Shown: positions 50,470 through 58,604 of the stretch, one piece after another | How the letters are laid out: each line of letters begins with the position of its first letter | How positions within the stretch are numbered: position 1 is the stretch's first letter | Source: E44-bin88 sp034419075 | GTDB lineage: Bacteria > Chloroflexota > Dehalococcoidia > Dehalococcoidales > BS750m-G39 | Direction of reading: 5' to 3' | Assembly (NCBI GenBank): GCA_034419075.1 | Contig: DAOULR010000017.1 | Location: forward strand, 37,929-101,928 | DNA length: 64,000 nucleotides | The notes under the pieces: model-generated | The model's input: the letters and a program-made list of their open reading frames with translations, nothing else | What the model was told of the DNA's origin: nothing | The model's database searches: none | Position numbers and translations under genes: made by a program

Positions 50470-51256
50470 ATTTGAAAAGCTAAGAATAGTTATCGGCTAC
50501 GAGTTCCTAAAGCATATCCGCCGCAAACGGCTCTATATCATCCTGGCGCTGACCCTGGTCGCTGAGTTGGCCGTGCTCATTCTGGTGCCGGTGCTGGGCG
50601 ATGGCTTTCCCGATAATATCATGGTGATGGCGGCTTTGCTCTCCATCGGGCCTAGTATGGCCACGCTGGGGGCTATCTTCTTTGCCGGCGACGCTATTGC
50701 CGGGGAGTTCGAGAACAAGACCGGCTTTATCCTCTTCACCAATCCGGTGAAGCGGAGCACGCTGGTCATCGGCAAGTACCTGGCCTGCTACGCCTCGGTG
50801 CTGCTGCTTATCATCTTAGGCTATGTCATCTTGACTATTTCCCTGCTGGTGATATACGGCAGCGTGCCCATCGAGACGCTTTCTTCGTTCGGGCTCTGCC
50901 TGCTCTATGCTGGCGCCGTCCTTTCCGTGACCTTCTTCTTCAGCTCGATAATGAAGGGGGCCATGAGCGCCACCGTCTTCACACTGGTTTTTATCATGGT
51001 CATTTCCTCGATTATCGACAGCGTCCTCACCATGACGGGCCAGCCGCACTGGTTTATGCTTTCTACCAACGGCGACAGCATCGCCACCGTCTACGGTGGT
51101 TACGAGGCCTTCATGGAGGGATTCGGGGGTATGGGCAATATACCCTTCGAGTTCGAGACCCCGTCCACCGGCCTTTCCGCGCTCTCCATGTCGCTCTACC
51201 TAGTGGTGTGTTTCGTCGCCAGCCTCTTTTTCAGCAACCGGCGGCAGCTGGCTTAA
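50462..51256 (+). CDS. ABC-2 type transporter permease
   Basis: 264 residues with six predicted helices (first about 24-44, last about 240-258). TTG start at 50462 overlaps the ATPase gene. GDAIAGEFENKTGFILFTNPVKRSTLVIGKY is the classical ABC-2 permease amphipathic segment after helix 2. With the ATPase it forms a simple one-ATPase one-permease exporter. Confidence 0.9.
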   Translation: MTEFEKLRIVIGYEFLKHIRRKRLYIILALTLVAELAVLILVPVLGDGFPDNIMVMAALLSIGPSMATLGAIFFAGDAIAGEFENKTGFILFTNPVKRSTLVIGKYLACYASVLLLIILGYVILTISLLVIYGSVPIETLSSFGLCLLYAGAVLSVTFFFSSIMKGAMSATVFTLVFIMVISSIIDSVLTMTGQPHWFMLSTNGDSIATVYGGYEAFMEGFGGMGNIPFEFETPSTGLSALSMSLYLVVCFVASLFFSNRRQLA

Positions 51257-51277
51257 AGCCAGGGATGGTTTGACTAA

Positions 51278-52192
51278 ATGGCGAAACTACAGACCAAGGT
51301 AATCGTCAACCCGGTGGCAGGAGCCCGTTCCACCCGCCGTAAGTGGCCCATCATCAGCCGACTGCTGGAGGGCATCGGCTTGAGTTTCGACTTCGACTAT
51401 ACCGAGGGCGTGGGACACGCCATGGAACTGGCCAGGGTGGCCGCCAGCAACGGCTACCGCTACTTGGTGGCGGTGGGTGGGGACGGGACGGTGAACGAGG
51501 TCGCCAATGGTATCCTTAGCTCCACCAATGCCAAGACCATGGCGCTGGGCGTGGTGAGCACGGGTACGGGCAGCGATTTTGCCCGTTCGACGGGCTTGGC
51601 GCGGGACTACACCACCGCCTGTAAAAATCTGACCAGCACCAAAAGATTGACCATCGACGTGGGGGTGGTGGCCTATCAGCGCGACGGTAAGCGGCAGGAA
51701 CGCTTTTTCGTTAATTCCTCGGGCGTCGGCTTCGACGCCGCCGTGGTCAAGGAGACCGAGCGCCTGCCCAAGTTCTTCGGCGGCACCATACCCTATGTGG
51801 CGGGTATGTTACGGACACTGGTCAGCTACCGTAACAAGGATATTATACTTAAATTGGGTGATGAAGAAGAGCACCACCGCGTGCTCAACATCGCCGTGGC
51901 CAACGGTAACTACATGGGCGGGGGCATGCGCGTCGCCCCCGATGCCGAGCTCGATGACAGGCTTTTGGACGTGGTGGTTATCGGGAATATGGGCAAGCTG
52001 GAGATATTGAAGGAGTTCCCCACGGTCTATAAGGGGACGCATGTCAATCACCCCAAGGTCAGCGTGAGGAAGGCGCCTGAGGTCACCATTGAGTCCGCCG
52101 AGCCGATGCTGGTCTATGCCGACGGGGAGCTGTTGGGCGAGTGCCCGGCCTCTTTTCGGGTGTTGCCCAAGGCGTTGAGTATTGTGGTTTAA
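51278..52192 (+). CDS. Diacylglycerol kinase-family lipid kinase
   Basis: 304-residue YegS/DgkB-type kinase. VIVNPVAGARSTRRKWP, the nucleotide loop GGDGTVNEVANGI and GTGSDFARSTGL are typical, with ANGNYMGGGMRVAPDAELDDRLLDVVVIG near residue 210 and AVVKET. It phosphorylates a lipid such as diacylglycerol or a related long-chain alcohol; specificity is not readable. It follows the ABC permease by 21 bases and may be in the same operon. Confidence 0.9.
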   Translation: MAKLQTKVIVNPVAGARSTRRKWPIISRLLEGIGLSFDFDYTEGVGHAMELARVAASNGYRYLVAVGGDGTVNEVANGILSSTNAKTMALGVVSTGTGSDFARSTGLARDYTTACKNLTSTKRLTIDVGVVAYQRDGKRQERFFVNSSGVGFDAAVVKETERLPKFFGGTIPYVAGMLRTLVSYRNKDIILKLGDEEEHHRVLNIAVANGNYMGGGMRVAPDAELDDRLLDVVVIGNMGKLEILKEFPTVYKGTHVNHPKVSVRKAPEVTIESAEPMLVYADGELLGECPASFRVLPKALSIVV

Positions 52193-52236
52193 GACAGGAG
52201 TTAGACCCCTCTTACACCTCTTATTTGGGGTGTTCG

Positions 52237-52457
52237 CCACCCCATCCCCCAGGTTGTTTTTCCCACACCAGCCCACCCACAAAGGTCTTTTCAAAAGGGG
52301 GCGAAGCCCCCTTTAAAACCCCCAAAACATGATGAAATCCCCTTTATTGAAAAGATGAGTGAAGTGGGGTAAGAGAGAGGCTGAAAGGGGTTGCACCCCA
52401 TTTAGGGCGGGTATTGGGTGGGAAAGAAAAACCTCTGCACAACAAGGTGGTGTGGGG
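52237..52457. repeat. MITE-like intergenic repeat, copy E
   Basis: Left end CCACCCCATCCCCCAGG and CCCACACCAGCCCACCC; right end TTTAGGGCGGGTATTGGGTG to CACAACAAGGTGG. It also has GGGGGCGAAGCCCCC at about 52297-52311. It lies between two convergent genes and touches the stop codon of the dcd/dut gene. Confidence 0.8.
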
Positions 52458-52973
52458 CTACTCTATGTTCTCCCCCTGATAAGCCCCTTTATAACCCTCT
52501 GTCTTTTCGCTCAATCTCATAAAGATGAGCTGCATGACACGAGCGTTTTTTTGCAGGCGAAAGCCGCGGGGGTTATAGACCACGAGTAGCGACTGGGAAC
52601 GGCCTTCGTAACCCGCATCCCAGACAGCGGTGCCCACGGTAACGCCACAGCGGAGGAGGCTGGAACGAGGGCGGCCCAGAGCCATGATGTCTTCGGGGAG
52701 GTGGACAACCTCGTTGTAGGTAATAATATAGGCACCGGGGAGAAGGTCGATATAGCCTAATCCATCAAATACGAGCGGCGACAAATCGGAGACCAGTCTC
52801 TGGTCGTTCTGGGCGGTTATCTGGCCCGAAGACTGAATGAGGGCTATCTCGCGCAGGGTGAGGTCAACGCCGTTGGGCTGAACCTGCTCTTCGAGGTCAA
52901 CATAGCCTTCGACGAGGGGCGGCTTTTTCTTGAGCAGCCGCTTGATTTCCTGCCGGGAGAGAACGACGGTCAT
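52458..52973 (-). CDS. dcd: dCTP deaminase/dUTPase family protein
   Basis: 171-residue trimeric dUTPase-fold enzyme. VLSRQEIKRLL, QPNGVDLTL, ALGRPRSSLLRCGVTVGTAVWDAGYEGRSQ and QKNARVMQLIFMRL are the family segments. The last layout (WDAGYEG) is like archaeal Dcd/Dut enzymes, so it may hydrolyse dUTP, deaminate dCTP, or do both. ATG 52973 (MTVVLSRQE) is chosen over an ATG six codons upstream because it matches the family start. With dCMP deaminase (49211) it gives two routes to dUMP in this window. Confidence 0.87.
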   Translation of the reverse strand: MTVVLSRQEIKRLLKKKPPLVEGYVDLEEQVQPNGVDLTLREIALIQSSGQITAQNDQRLVSDLSPLVFDGLGYIDLLPGAYIITYNEVVHLPEDIMALGRPRSSLLRCGVTVGTAVWDAGYEGRSQSLLVVYNPRGFRLQKNARVMQLIFMRLSEKTEGYKGAYQGENIE

Positions 52974-53011
52974 TTTAAGACATTTTATCACATACCTAGA
53001 GTGTATAGGAA

Positions 53012-53040
53012 TTGACGTTGACAGGGGTGTCTATTATAAT
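53012..53040 (+). promoter_or_regulatory. Promoter of the DegV gene
   Basis: TTGACG (53012-53017), 17-base spacer, TATAAT (53035-53040). The ATG is 41 bases on, with GGGGGA before it. Confidence 0.75.
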
Positions 53041-53080
53041 TCAGCATCAGCCCGCGAGGGCGTCAATTTAGGGGGAAAAT

Positions 53081-53917
53081 ATGACGGTAAAAATAGTTAC
53101 CGATAGCAGCGCCGACCTGCCCGACGAGGTGGCCAAGGCGCTGGGGATTACGGTGGTTCCTCTGTACGTTCGTTTCGGCGATGAGGTATTACGCGACCGG
53201 GTGGACATCAGCGAGGACGAGTTTTACAAAAGGCTGCAGCACGACCCCGTCCACCCCAACACCACTCAGCCGACTCCGCAGGATTTCGTGAATGTGTACC
53301 AGAAGCTGGCCCAGGGTGCTGATGGGATTGTTTCTATTCATCTCTCAGCCAAGCTGAGCGGCACCTGCAGCTCGGCGCTGCAGGCTAAGGGGACAGTGGC
53401 GAGTGAGTGCTCGGTTGAGGTGGTCGATTCGGAGACGCTGAGCATGGCCTTGGGACTGGTAGTCATCGCCGCCGCCAGGGCGGCTAAGGACGGGAAGAGC
53501 CTGGACGAGGTGGAGGCCGTGGCTAGGCAGACCATTCCTTCGATACGTTTACTGGCTCTTCTTGATACTCTCAAATACCTGATGCTGGGGGGGCGCATCG
53601 GCAAGGCCAAGGCGCTGCTGGGCTCAATCCTGAGCGTGAAACCGATATTGACGCTTAAAGACGGCGAGGTGGTGCCGGCGGGGCAGGTGCGCACCCGCGC
53701 CAAGGGCCTGGACCGCCTCTTCGAATTCGTCCAGAGCATGGCTAATATTCAGGAATTGACCGTGGTGCACAGCACCACCCCCGACGAAGCCCAGGCTCTG
53801 GCTGAGCGCTTCGGCTCTGTGTTTGATAAAGAGAAAATCATAATGAGCCGGCTAGGGCCGGTGCTGGGAGTGCACATAGGCCCGGCGGCTTTGATTGTAG
53901 CCGTTAGAGAGGCTTAA
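53081..53917 (+). CDS. DegV-family fatty-acid-binding protein
   Basis: 278-residue DegV protein. VTDSSADLPDEV at the start, the RVDISEDEFY and PNTTQPTPQDF segments, HLSAKLSGT, and the C-terminal GPVLGVHIGPAAL are all typical. Family members hold a fatty acid; FakB of Gram-positives presents it to the kinase FakA for acyl-phosphate synthesis. No FakA is in the window, but acyl-phosphate is the substrate of the two PlsY proteins, so a link is possible. Confidence 0.93.
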   Translation: MTVKIVTDSSADLPDEVAKALGITVVPLYVRFGDEVLRDRVDISEDEFYKRLQHDPVHPNTTQPTPQDFVNVYQKLAQGADGIVSIHLSAKLSGTCSSALQAKGTVASECSVEVVDSETLSMALGLVVIAAARAAKDGKSLDEVEAVARQTIPSIRLLALLDTLKYLMLGGRIGKAKALLGSILSVKPILTLKDGEVVPAGQVRTRAKGLDRLFEFVQSMANIQELTVVHSTTPDEAQALAERFGSVFDKEKIIMSRLGPVLGVHIGPAALIVAVREA

Positions 53918-54021
53918 ATCATTTAGTTCAGTCTTTATAACCGCCATTTATACCCGAATAGTGACGGCATTATTCATTTGTGGTAAAATGGCGGTTAAAT
54001 ATTTGGGTGGGGGTTTCCGAG

Positions 54022-54210
54022 ATGACTAAGACAGCCTGGGCCTGGGTCTGGTTCGGCTTTTTGCTGGTACTGGATATCGCTATCCCCTGGTACGTACTTA
54101 CCAGCGTGGAGAAGTTGAGCGCCGCCTTTTTGTTCTGGACGATATGGGTCCTGGCGGCTATCGCCAGCGCCTTTTTCATCTTCCTCAAGTGGCGTGAGGT
54201 GAAGCCGTGA
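54022..54210 (+). CDS. Small two-helix membrane protein, symporter partner
   Basis: 62 residues with two hydrophobic helices (about 4-22 and 30-52) and a basic end. It overlaps the symporter gene by four bases (GTGA). Small DUF3311/DUF997-like proteins before sodium:solute symporters are known in other genomes (YhdT with PanF), so it is likely a subunit or assembly factor. The ATG at 54022 is taken in preference to an ORF extension of 14 codons with no ribosome site. Confidence 0.75.
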   Translation: MTKTAWAWVWFGFLLVLDIAIPWYVLTSVEKLSAAFLFWTIWVLAAIASAFFIFLKWREVKP

Positions 54211-55730
54211 GCGCCACCTTCTGGGTCTGGTTTGGTATCAGCATCTATATCGCCGCCGGTTTGGGCATCGCCTTTATGGCGCGGCGGCAACTGGGGGCGG
54301 GGGTAAGCGAGTTCTTCCTGGCCAACCGCAAGCTCGGCGGCTTTATCTCGGCTTTAACCTACAGCGCCACCACCTACAGCGCCTTTATGATGATAGGGCT
54401 GGCGGGTCTGACCTATTTGACTGGCGTTGGTGCCCTGGGCTTCGAGCTGACCTATCTCTGCGGCATGTTTATGATGGTCTTCTTCCTGCCCCGTTTCTGG
54501 CTGGTGGGCAAGAAGTACGGCTATGTTTCGCCCATGGAACTGCTTAGCGACCGCTACCAGAACCGGGGGGTGGGGGCAACGGCCGCTATTTTAGCCCTGG
54601 TCTTCCTCGTCCCTTACGGGGCGGTGCAGCTGGTGGGCGTTGGCTACCTGATGAGTGGGGTTAGCGGGGGCGCCATCGCCGTGGGGTGGGGAATCGTCAT
54701 CGCCGCTGTTTGCGCTATCGCTTGGTCGAGTATTGCCGGGCTGCGCTCGGTGGCCTGGACGGACGCCTTCCAGGCTATCATTATGATTACGGTCTCGGCG
54801 GCGGTGCTGGGGGTGGTGATTAACGCCCTGGGCGGCTTCGGCGCCTTTTTCGGTAAGCTGGAGTCGGCGGTACCGGGACTGCTGACCGTGCCCACGGCGT
54901 CGGGGTCGTGGAACCTTAATATGTTTATCGGGCTGGCTCTGCCTTGGCTCTTTTTCTTGATATCCAACCCGCAGGTGAGCCAGCGACTTTTTATCCCCAA
55001 GTCGGTGACGGCCATGAAGCAGATGCTGGGCGGTTTCCTCATCTTCGGTTTTCTCTATACCCTGATATCGGTGCTCTGGGGCTTCAGCGCTAGGCTTTTG
55101 GTGCCGGGTCTGGAGAACGCCGATCTGGCCACGCCCACACTGCTCAACCAGTCCATAATACCGACCGCTTTGGCCATAATCGTCATGATTGGCATCACGG
55201 CGGCGGCCATCTCCACCATAGATTCCATACTGCTCACCCTTTCCTCAGTCTGGGCGCGCGATATCCATAAAGGCCTGATTAACCGCCAGGTCTCGGAGAG
55301 AAGGGAGCTGAGGGTGGGGCAGTGGGTTATCCCCATTATGGCCGTCATCGCCTTCGTTTTCGCCTGGTGGGCGGCGGGGTTAGCCCCCTTTGAGCAGGCG
55401 GGGGGCGTGTTTAACCGTATGATTGCGCCGCTTTCCTCGGCGGCTTCGGCGGGTCTTTTAATGGCGGTGCCGACCATCTTCGGCGCCTTCTTCTGGAAGC
55501 GGGGGACGGCGCTGGGCGCTATGGTCAGCATGATTGTCGGCGCCATCATTGTCCTTATCTTCCAGGTGACGGGCGAAAAGCCACTGGGGTGGTGGCCGGG
55601 GGTGTGGGGCTTCGTTGTCTGCGTGCCGCTTTTCGTTATCGTGAGTTTAGCCACCAAGCCGCCCAAGGATAAGGCGGAGGAGTTTTTAGGCTACCTAAAG
55701 GGGGCGCTAAAGAAGGGCAAGTTTATTTAG
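54207..55730 (+). CDS. Sodium:solute symporter
   Basis: 507-residue SSS-family transporter with about 13 helices, taking up a solute with Na+. SEFFLANRKLGGFISALTYSATTYSAFMMIG (helix 1 with unwound Na+ site) and the YGYVSPMELLSDRY loop, WTDAFQAIIM and the NPQVSQRLFI segment are typical. The solute cannot be told; the nearest-looking relatives include PanF- and proline-type proteins. GTG start coupled to the small partner gene. Confidence 0.92.
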   Translation: MSATFWVWFGISIYIAAGLGIAFMARRQLGAGVSEFFLANRKLGGFISALTYSATTYSAFMMIGLAGLTYLTGVGALGFELTYLCGMFMMVFFLPRFWLVGKKYGYVSPMELLSDRYQNRGVGATAAILALVFLVPYGAVQLVGVGYLMSGVSGGAIAVGWGIVIAAVCAIAWSSIAGLRSVAWTDAFQAIIMITVSAAVLGVVINALGGFGAFFGKLESAVPGLLTVPTASGSWNLNMFIGLALPWLFFLISNPQVSQRLFIPKSVTAMKQMLGGFLIFGFLYTLISVLWGFSARLLVPGLENADLATPTLLNQSIIPTALAIIVMIGITAAAISTIDSILLTLSSVWARDIHKGLINRQVSERRELRVGQWVIPIMAVIAFVFAWWAAGLAPFEQAGGVFNRMIAPLSSAASAGLLMAVPTIFGAFFWKRGTALGAMVSMIVGAIIVLIFQVTGEKPLGWWPGVWGFVVCVPLFVIVSLATKPPKDKAEEFLGYLKGALKKGKFI

Positions 55731-56270
55731 CTATTGGCCCCGTTTAGACCCTTTGGGGAACTGCCAGACCGGCTCCGGGGTATCATAGCCTTCGTCGATG
55801 AACATCATCCTGTCCCTATCCTTTTCGGGAACTAGGTGCTTCATCGATTTTTCGGTGTGCCTGGCTTCTTGATTGACCTGTATCATGATGAAGGGCCGGT
55901 CTACACGCTTGACGGTCCAGGGGCCGTGGACGAGATCGGGCGGTATATAGGTCACGGTGGACTTGGTGATGATATGTTTCTCCATCTCCGGGCCCATGCA
56001 AAGCTCAACCTCGCCGCCCAGGTCGTAGGGGTTATCGGGGTCGGTACCGATGTGCATCAGGATTTCGGCGCTTTTGTGGATGTGGGGGCCGTGGGAAATC
56101 TGGTCCCACGAGTCCACACCAAAGAGCTCGTTCGGGGAGGGGAATACCCAGTTAATCATATATCGGTTGCTCCCTTTGATTATATCGCCATTAATGTCGG
56201 CGATCATTTTGGCGGCCTCCCGCTCCGGAACTGGACCCGAAAAAAAGTACTTGTCGTATTTGTTTGCCAT
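55731..56270 (-). CDS. Cupin-domain protein (copy 1)
   Basis: 179-residue soluble protein with a cupin barrel. Metal-binding motif candidates are HGPHIHKSAEILMHIG (first motif with His, His, Glu) and PPDLVHGPWTVKRV (second motif His). It has a conserved-looking core DLGGEVELCMG. The ATG 56270 has GGGGA before it. The partial gene at the right edge is a paralog in exactly these blocks. Function unknown; cupins of this size may be isomerases, dioxygenases or sensors. Confidence 0.78.
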   Translation of the reverse strand: MANKYDKYFFSGPVPEREAAKMIADINGDIIKGSNRYMINWVFPSPNELFGVDSWDQISHGPHIHKSAEILMHIGTDPDNPYDLGGEVELCMGPEMEKHIITKSTVTYIPPDLVHGPWTVKRVDRPFIMIQVNQEARHTEKSMKHLVPEKDRDRMMFIDEGYDTPEPVWQFPKGSKRGQ

Positions 56271-56411
56271 GCTTTTCCCCTTTCGATAGTGATTTAACCC
56301 CTGATAGCTGGTTGTCCCCAAATTCTAGGTCATTTGCCGCCAGATTACAATAGCCAAATTTGACCTAAAGTGGTAGAATACATAGGAATTCTATGTATAG
56401 GCCGGGGAGCC

Positions 56412-57014
56412 ATGGAGCTGAGCGAAGTCATAAAAATAGCCGCCGTTCTGGTTTTTGCCTATCTTCTGGGCTCGATGCCCACGGCGCTGATAGTCTCCCG
56501 ACGATTTAAGGGCGAGGACATACGCACCATCGGCGACGGCAACATGGGGGCGCGCAACACCTATCACTCCATAGGGCCCAAGTTCGGCATCATGGTGGCC
56601 GTAATCGATTTCTTTAAAGGGGCTTTGCCCGTTTTGCTGGCCTACTTGCTGGGACTGGAGCTGGGCTGGCAGTTTCTGGCTGGCGCTTTAGCTATTTTAG
56701 GGCATGATTTCCCAGTTTTTGCCGGCTTTAGAGGCGGGCAGGGGACGGCCAGCACGCTGGGGACGATGGCGGTCCTGTTTCCCTTGCCGACGTTGGCCGG
56801 GCTGGTCTTTTACGGCGGGCTTTATTTAATCACGAGAAGTTCTAACCTGAGTTGTGCTATCGGCGGCGCCGTCATCGCCTCGATACTAGCGGTGAGCCAG
56901 CAGTGGCTTTTGTTAGTCTATGCGATAGCTATTTTTATTTTTATCCCCATCAAGCTCTTTCTGGACAGCCCCCGCCGACGGGCCATCGCCATGGCCAAAA
57001 GCTCTAAAAGCTGA
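56412..57014 (+). CDS. plsY: Acyl-phosphate glycerol-3-phosphate acyltransferase (PlsY), copy 2
   Basis: 200-residue PlsY paralog. AYLLGSMPTALIVSRRFKGEDIR, IGDGNMGARNTYHSIG, LGHDFPVFAGFRGGQGTAST and about five helices are present. It differs strongly from copy 1 at 45319, having GDGNMGARN in place of GGGNVGTVN. GGGGAGCC precedes the ATG. An inverted repeat ACATAG-GAATT-CTATGT spans 56381-56397 in the leader. Two copies suggest different acyl chains or conditions. Confidence 0.9.
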   Translation: MELSEVIKIAAVLVFAYLLGSMPTALIVSRRFKGEDIRTIGDGNMGARNTYHSIGPKFGIMVAVIDFFKGALPVLLAYLLGLELGWQFLAGALAILGHDFPVFAGFRGGQGTASTLGTMAVLFPLPTLAGLVFYGGLYLITRSSNLSCAIGGAVIASILAVSQQWLLLVYAIAIFIFIPIKLFLDSPRRRAIAMAKSSKS

Positions 57015-57028
57015 CCATCGTCGGCAAG

Positions 57029-57766
57029 TTAGTCCTTAGCCAGTTGCTGCGCCAGCTCGCCGCTTACCCTTTTGACCTCTTTGATGAAGCCTTCACGCCC
57101 CAGCTTGAACCAGTAGGGCTCCCAATCCATATCCTTGAGGTTATCAATTAGGCCGGGGAGCAGGTCGAAGGGAACGGTGATAATCAACAGTCCTTCGGGG
57201 AGGACGCCGCGGGCCTTCATGCTGTAGCCAAGACCGCTGACGGTCATATTAATCTCGCCGTTGAGGTAAGGGTGGGCGTATATCCAGGCGCAGGAGAGAC
57301 AGGTCGTCCCCTTAAAGGACCACATCCTGCCGCTGGTGAAGCTGCTGGCCCTTAAGATTATCTCTGCCTGGGTGGGGTTGGCGGTAAAAATCAAAAAGTC
57401 GGGGTCGGCGGTGAGCTTATCCACCGGGGAGTGGATGATGTATTTCACCGAGTCCTTGGGCATTATCGGTATGTAGTCGTAGATGCGGCGGTTGGCTCCG
57501 GGGTTTTTGAACATGGAGAACTTCTCGCCGAGCTGGCCGCTGTACATCATGGGCGGGAACTCTACCATGCCCACCACGTGCTCGCCGCACTGGACATTTT
57601 CCTTGGTGGCGTAGAAGGGAGGACTGGTCTGGGCAGCGGCGAACATTTCACAGATGGCTAGGCTTTTGTCCAGCGGCTCGATGCCCTTGGGTTTGGCCAG
57701 CGAATATTTAACACCGACGGGCTTTCTTTCGAACTTGAACTTTTTGAATATGGAGTAGTCGAGCAT
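57029..57766 (-). CDS. DUF169 family protein (copy 1)
   Basis: 245-residue protein with the DUF169 pattern: LKFERKPVGVKY, IEPLDKSLAICEMFAAAQ, the QCGEHVVGM cysteine, and the C-terminal MWSFKGTTCLSCAWIYAHPYLNG. DUF169 proteins have no firm function but several conserved cysteines. It is 13 bases downstream of copy 2 on the same strand, so they form one transcript. Confidence 0.85.
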   Translation of the reverse strand: MLDYSIFKKFKFERKPVGVKYSLAKPKGIEPLDKSLAICEMFAAAQTSPPFYATKENVQCGEHVVGMVEFPPMMYSGQLGEKFSMFKNPGANRRIYDYIPIMPKDSVKYIIHSPVDKLTADPDFLIFTANPTQAEIILRASSFTSGRMWSFKGTTCLSCAWIYAHPYLNGEINMTVSGLGYSMKARGVLPEGLLIITVPFDLLPGLIDNLKDMDWEPYWFKLGREGFIKEVKRVSGELAQQLAKD

Positions 57767-57777
57767 GACAACCTCCT

Positions 57778-58530
57778 TTAGCTATCTTCTATCTTCCGCC
57801 TCAGGTCGTTGAAGAGCTTATCAATGCGTTTCTTGTGGGCTTCGCCGGTGATTTCGTCGGAGAGCAGCTTCCATTTCATGTTGCGCAGGTTTTTCAGCGT
57901 CTCGTCCAGCTTAGGCCAGGGCAGGGAGATGATGACCAACCCCTCGGGGAAGACCTTTAAAGCCCTCATGCCCAGGCTGAGGCCAGTAATAGTTAGGTTC
58001 ATCTCGCCGCTCAAGACGGGGTAGATGTAAATCCAGGCGCAGGCCGCCACCGAGGTGCCCCGGGCCGACCACATATCCCCGGAGGAGTAGTTCAGGGCGC
58101 GCAGTATATGATAAGCCTGGCCGGCGTTGGCGGTGAAGACGACGACGTCGGGGTCAAAAGTAAGCTGGTCTACAGATGAGAAGACAACATAGTTAACCGA
58201 GCCCTTGACCATCTTGGGCAGGAATTGATAAAGCTTGCGGTTGGCGCGGGCTTCCTCGAAGAGCTCGTCGGCCTCTCCCACCAGCCCCCCGACCAGCATA
58301 GGGTCGGGGTCTTCCATGCCCAGTATGAAGGGCTCGATGCAGAAGAGGTCTTCTCTTTGTACGTAGAAGGGGGTGGAGGTCTGGGCTTCCTTGAACATCT
58401 CGCAGAAGGAAAGCCTTTTGCCTATCCTCTCGATGCCCTCGGGTCTGACGGAGAGAAACTTGACGCCGACGGGCTTTCTTTCCAGTTTGAGCTTATCGAG
58501 AATGGCGTAGTCGCGTGCTTTGGCAGTCAT
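57778..58530 (-). CDS. DUF169 family protein (copy 2)
   Basis: 250-residue DUF169 protein, paralog of the following gene: KLERKPVGVKFLS, IERIGKRLSFCEMFKEAQTSTPFYV, CIEPFILGM, TVFTANAGQAYHIL-like VVFTANAGQAYHIL, and SVAACAWIYIYPVLSGEMNLTI. Its context is uninformative: PlsY on one side, an ABC exporter on the other. The duplicate pair may form a heterodimer. Function unknown. Confidence 0.85.
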   Translation of the reverse strand: MTAKARDYAILDKLKLERKPVGVKFLSVRPEGIERIGKRLSFCEMFKEAQTSTPFYVQREDLFCIEPFILGMEDPDPMLVGGLVGEADELFEEARANRKLYQFLPKMVKGSVNYVVFSSVDQLTFDPDVVVFTANAGQAYHILRALNYSSGDMWSARGTSVAACAWIYIYPVLSGEMNLTITGLSLGMRALKVFPEGLVIISLPWPKLDETLKNLRNMKWKLLSDEITGEAHKKRIDKLFNDLRRKIEDS

Positions 58531-58604
58531 GGCAACCCCCTTATCGCGGAAGCGTTCGTCGGGCTGATTTTAACAGCTAATTACTCGGGGCGCAATGAGG
58601 GGGA

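Noticed and set aside
31041..52457. Intergenic repeats A-E as plain terminators or as a CRISPR array
   Set aside because: They occur in divergent gaps as well, lack T-tracts at stems, are spaced kilobases apart and have no uniform spacers.
53018..53040. Perfect TTGACA (53018) with TATAAT as the DegV promoter
   Set aside because: The spacer is only 11 bases; the overlapping TTGACG at 53012 gives the right 17.
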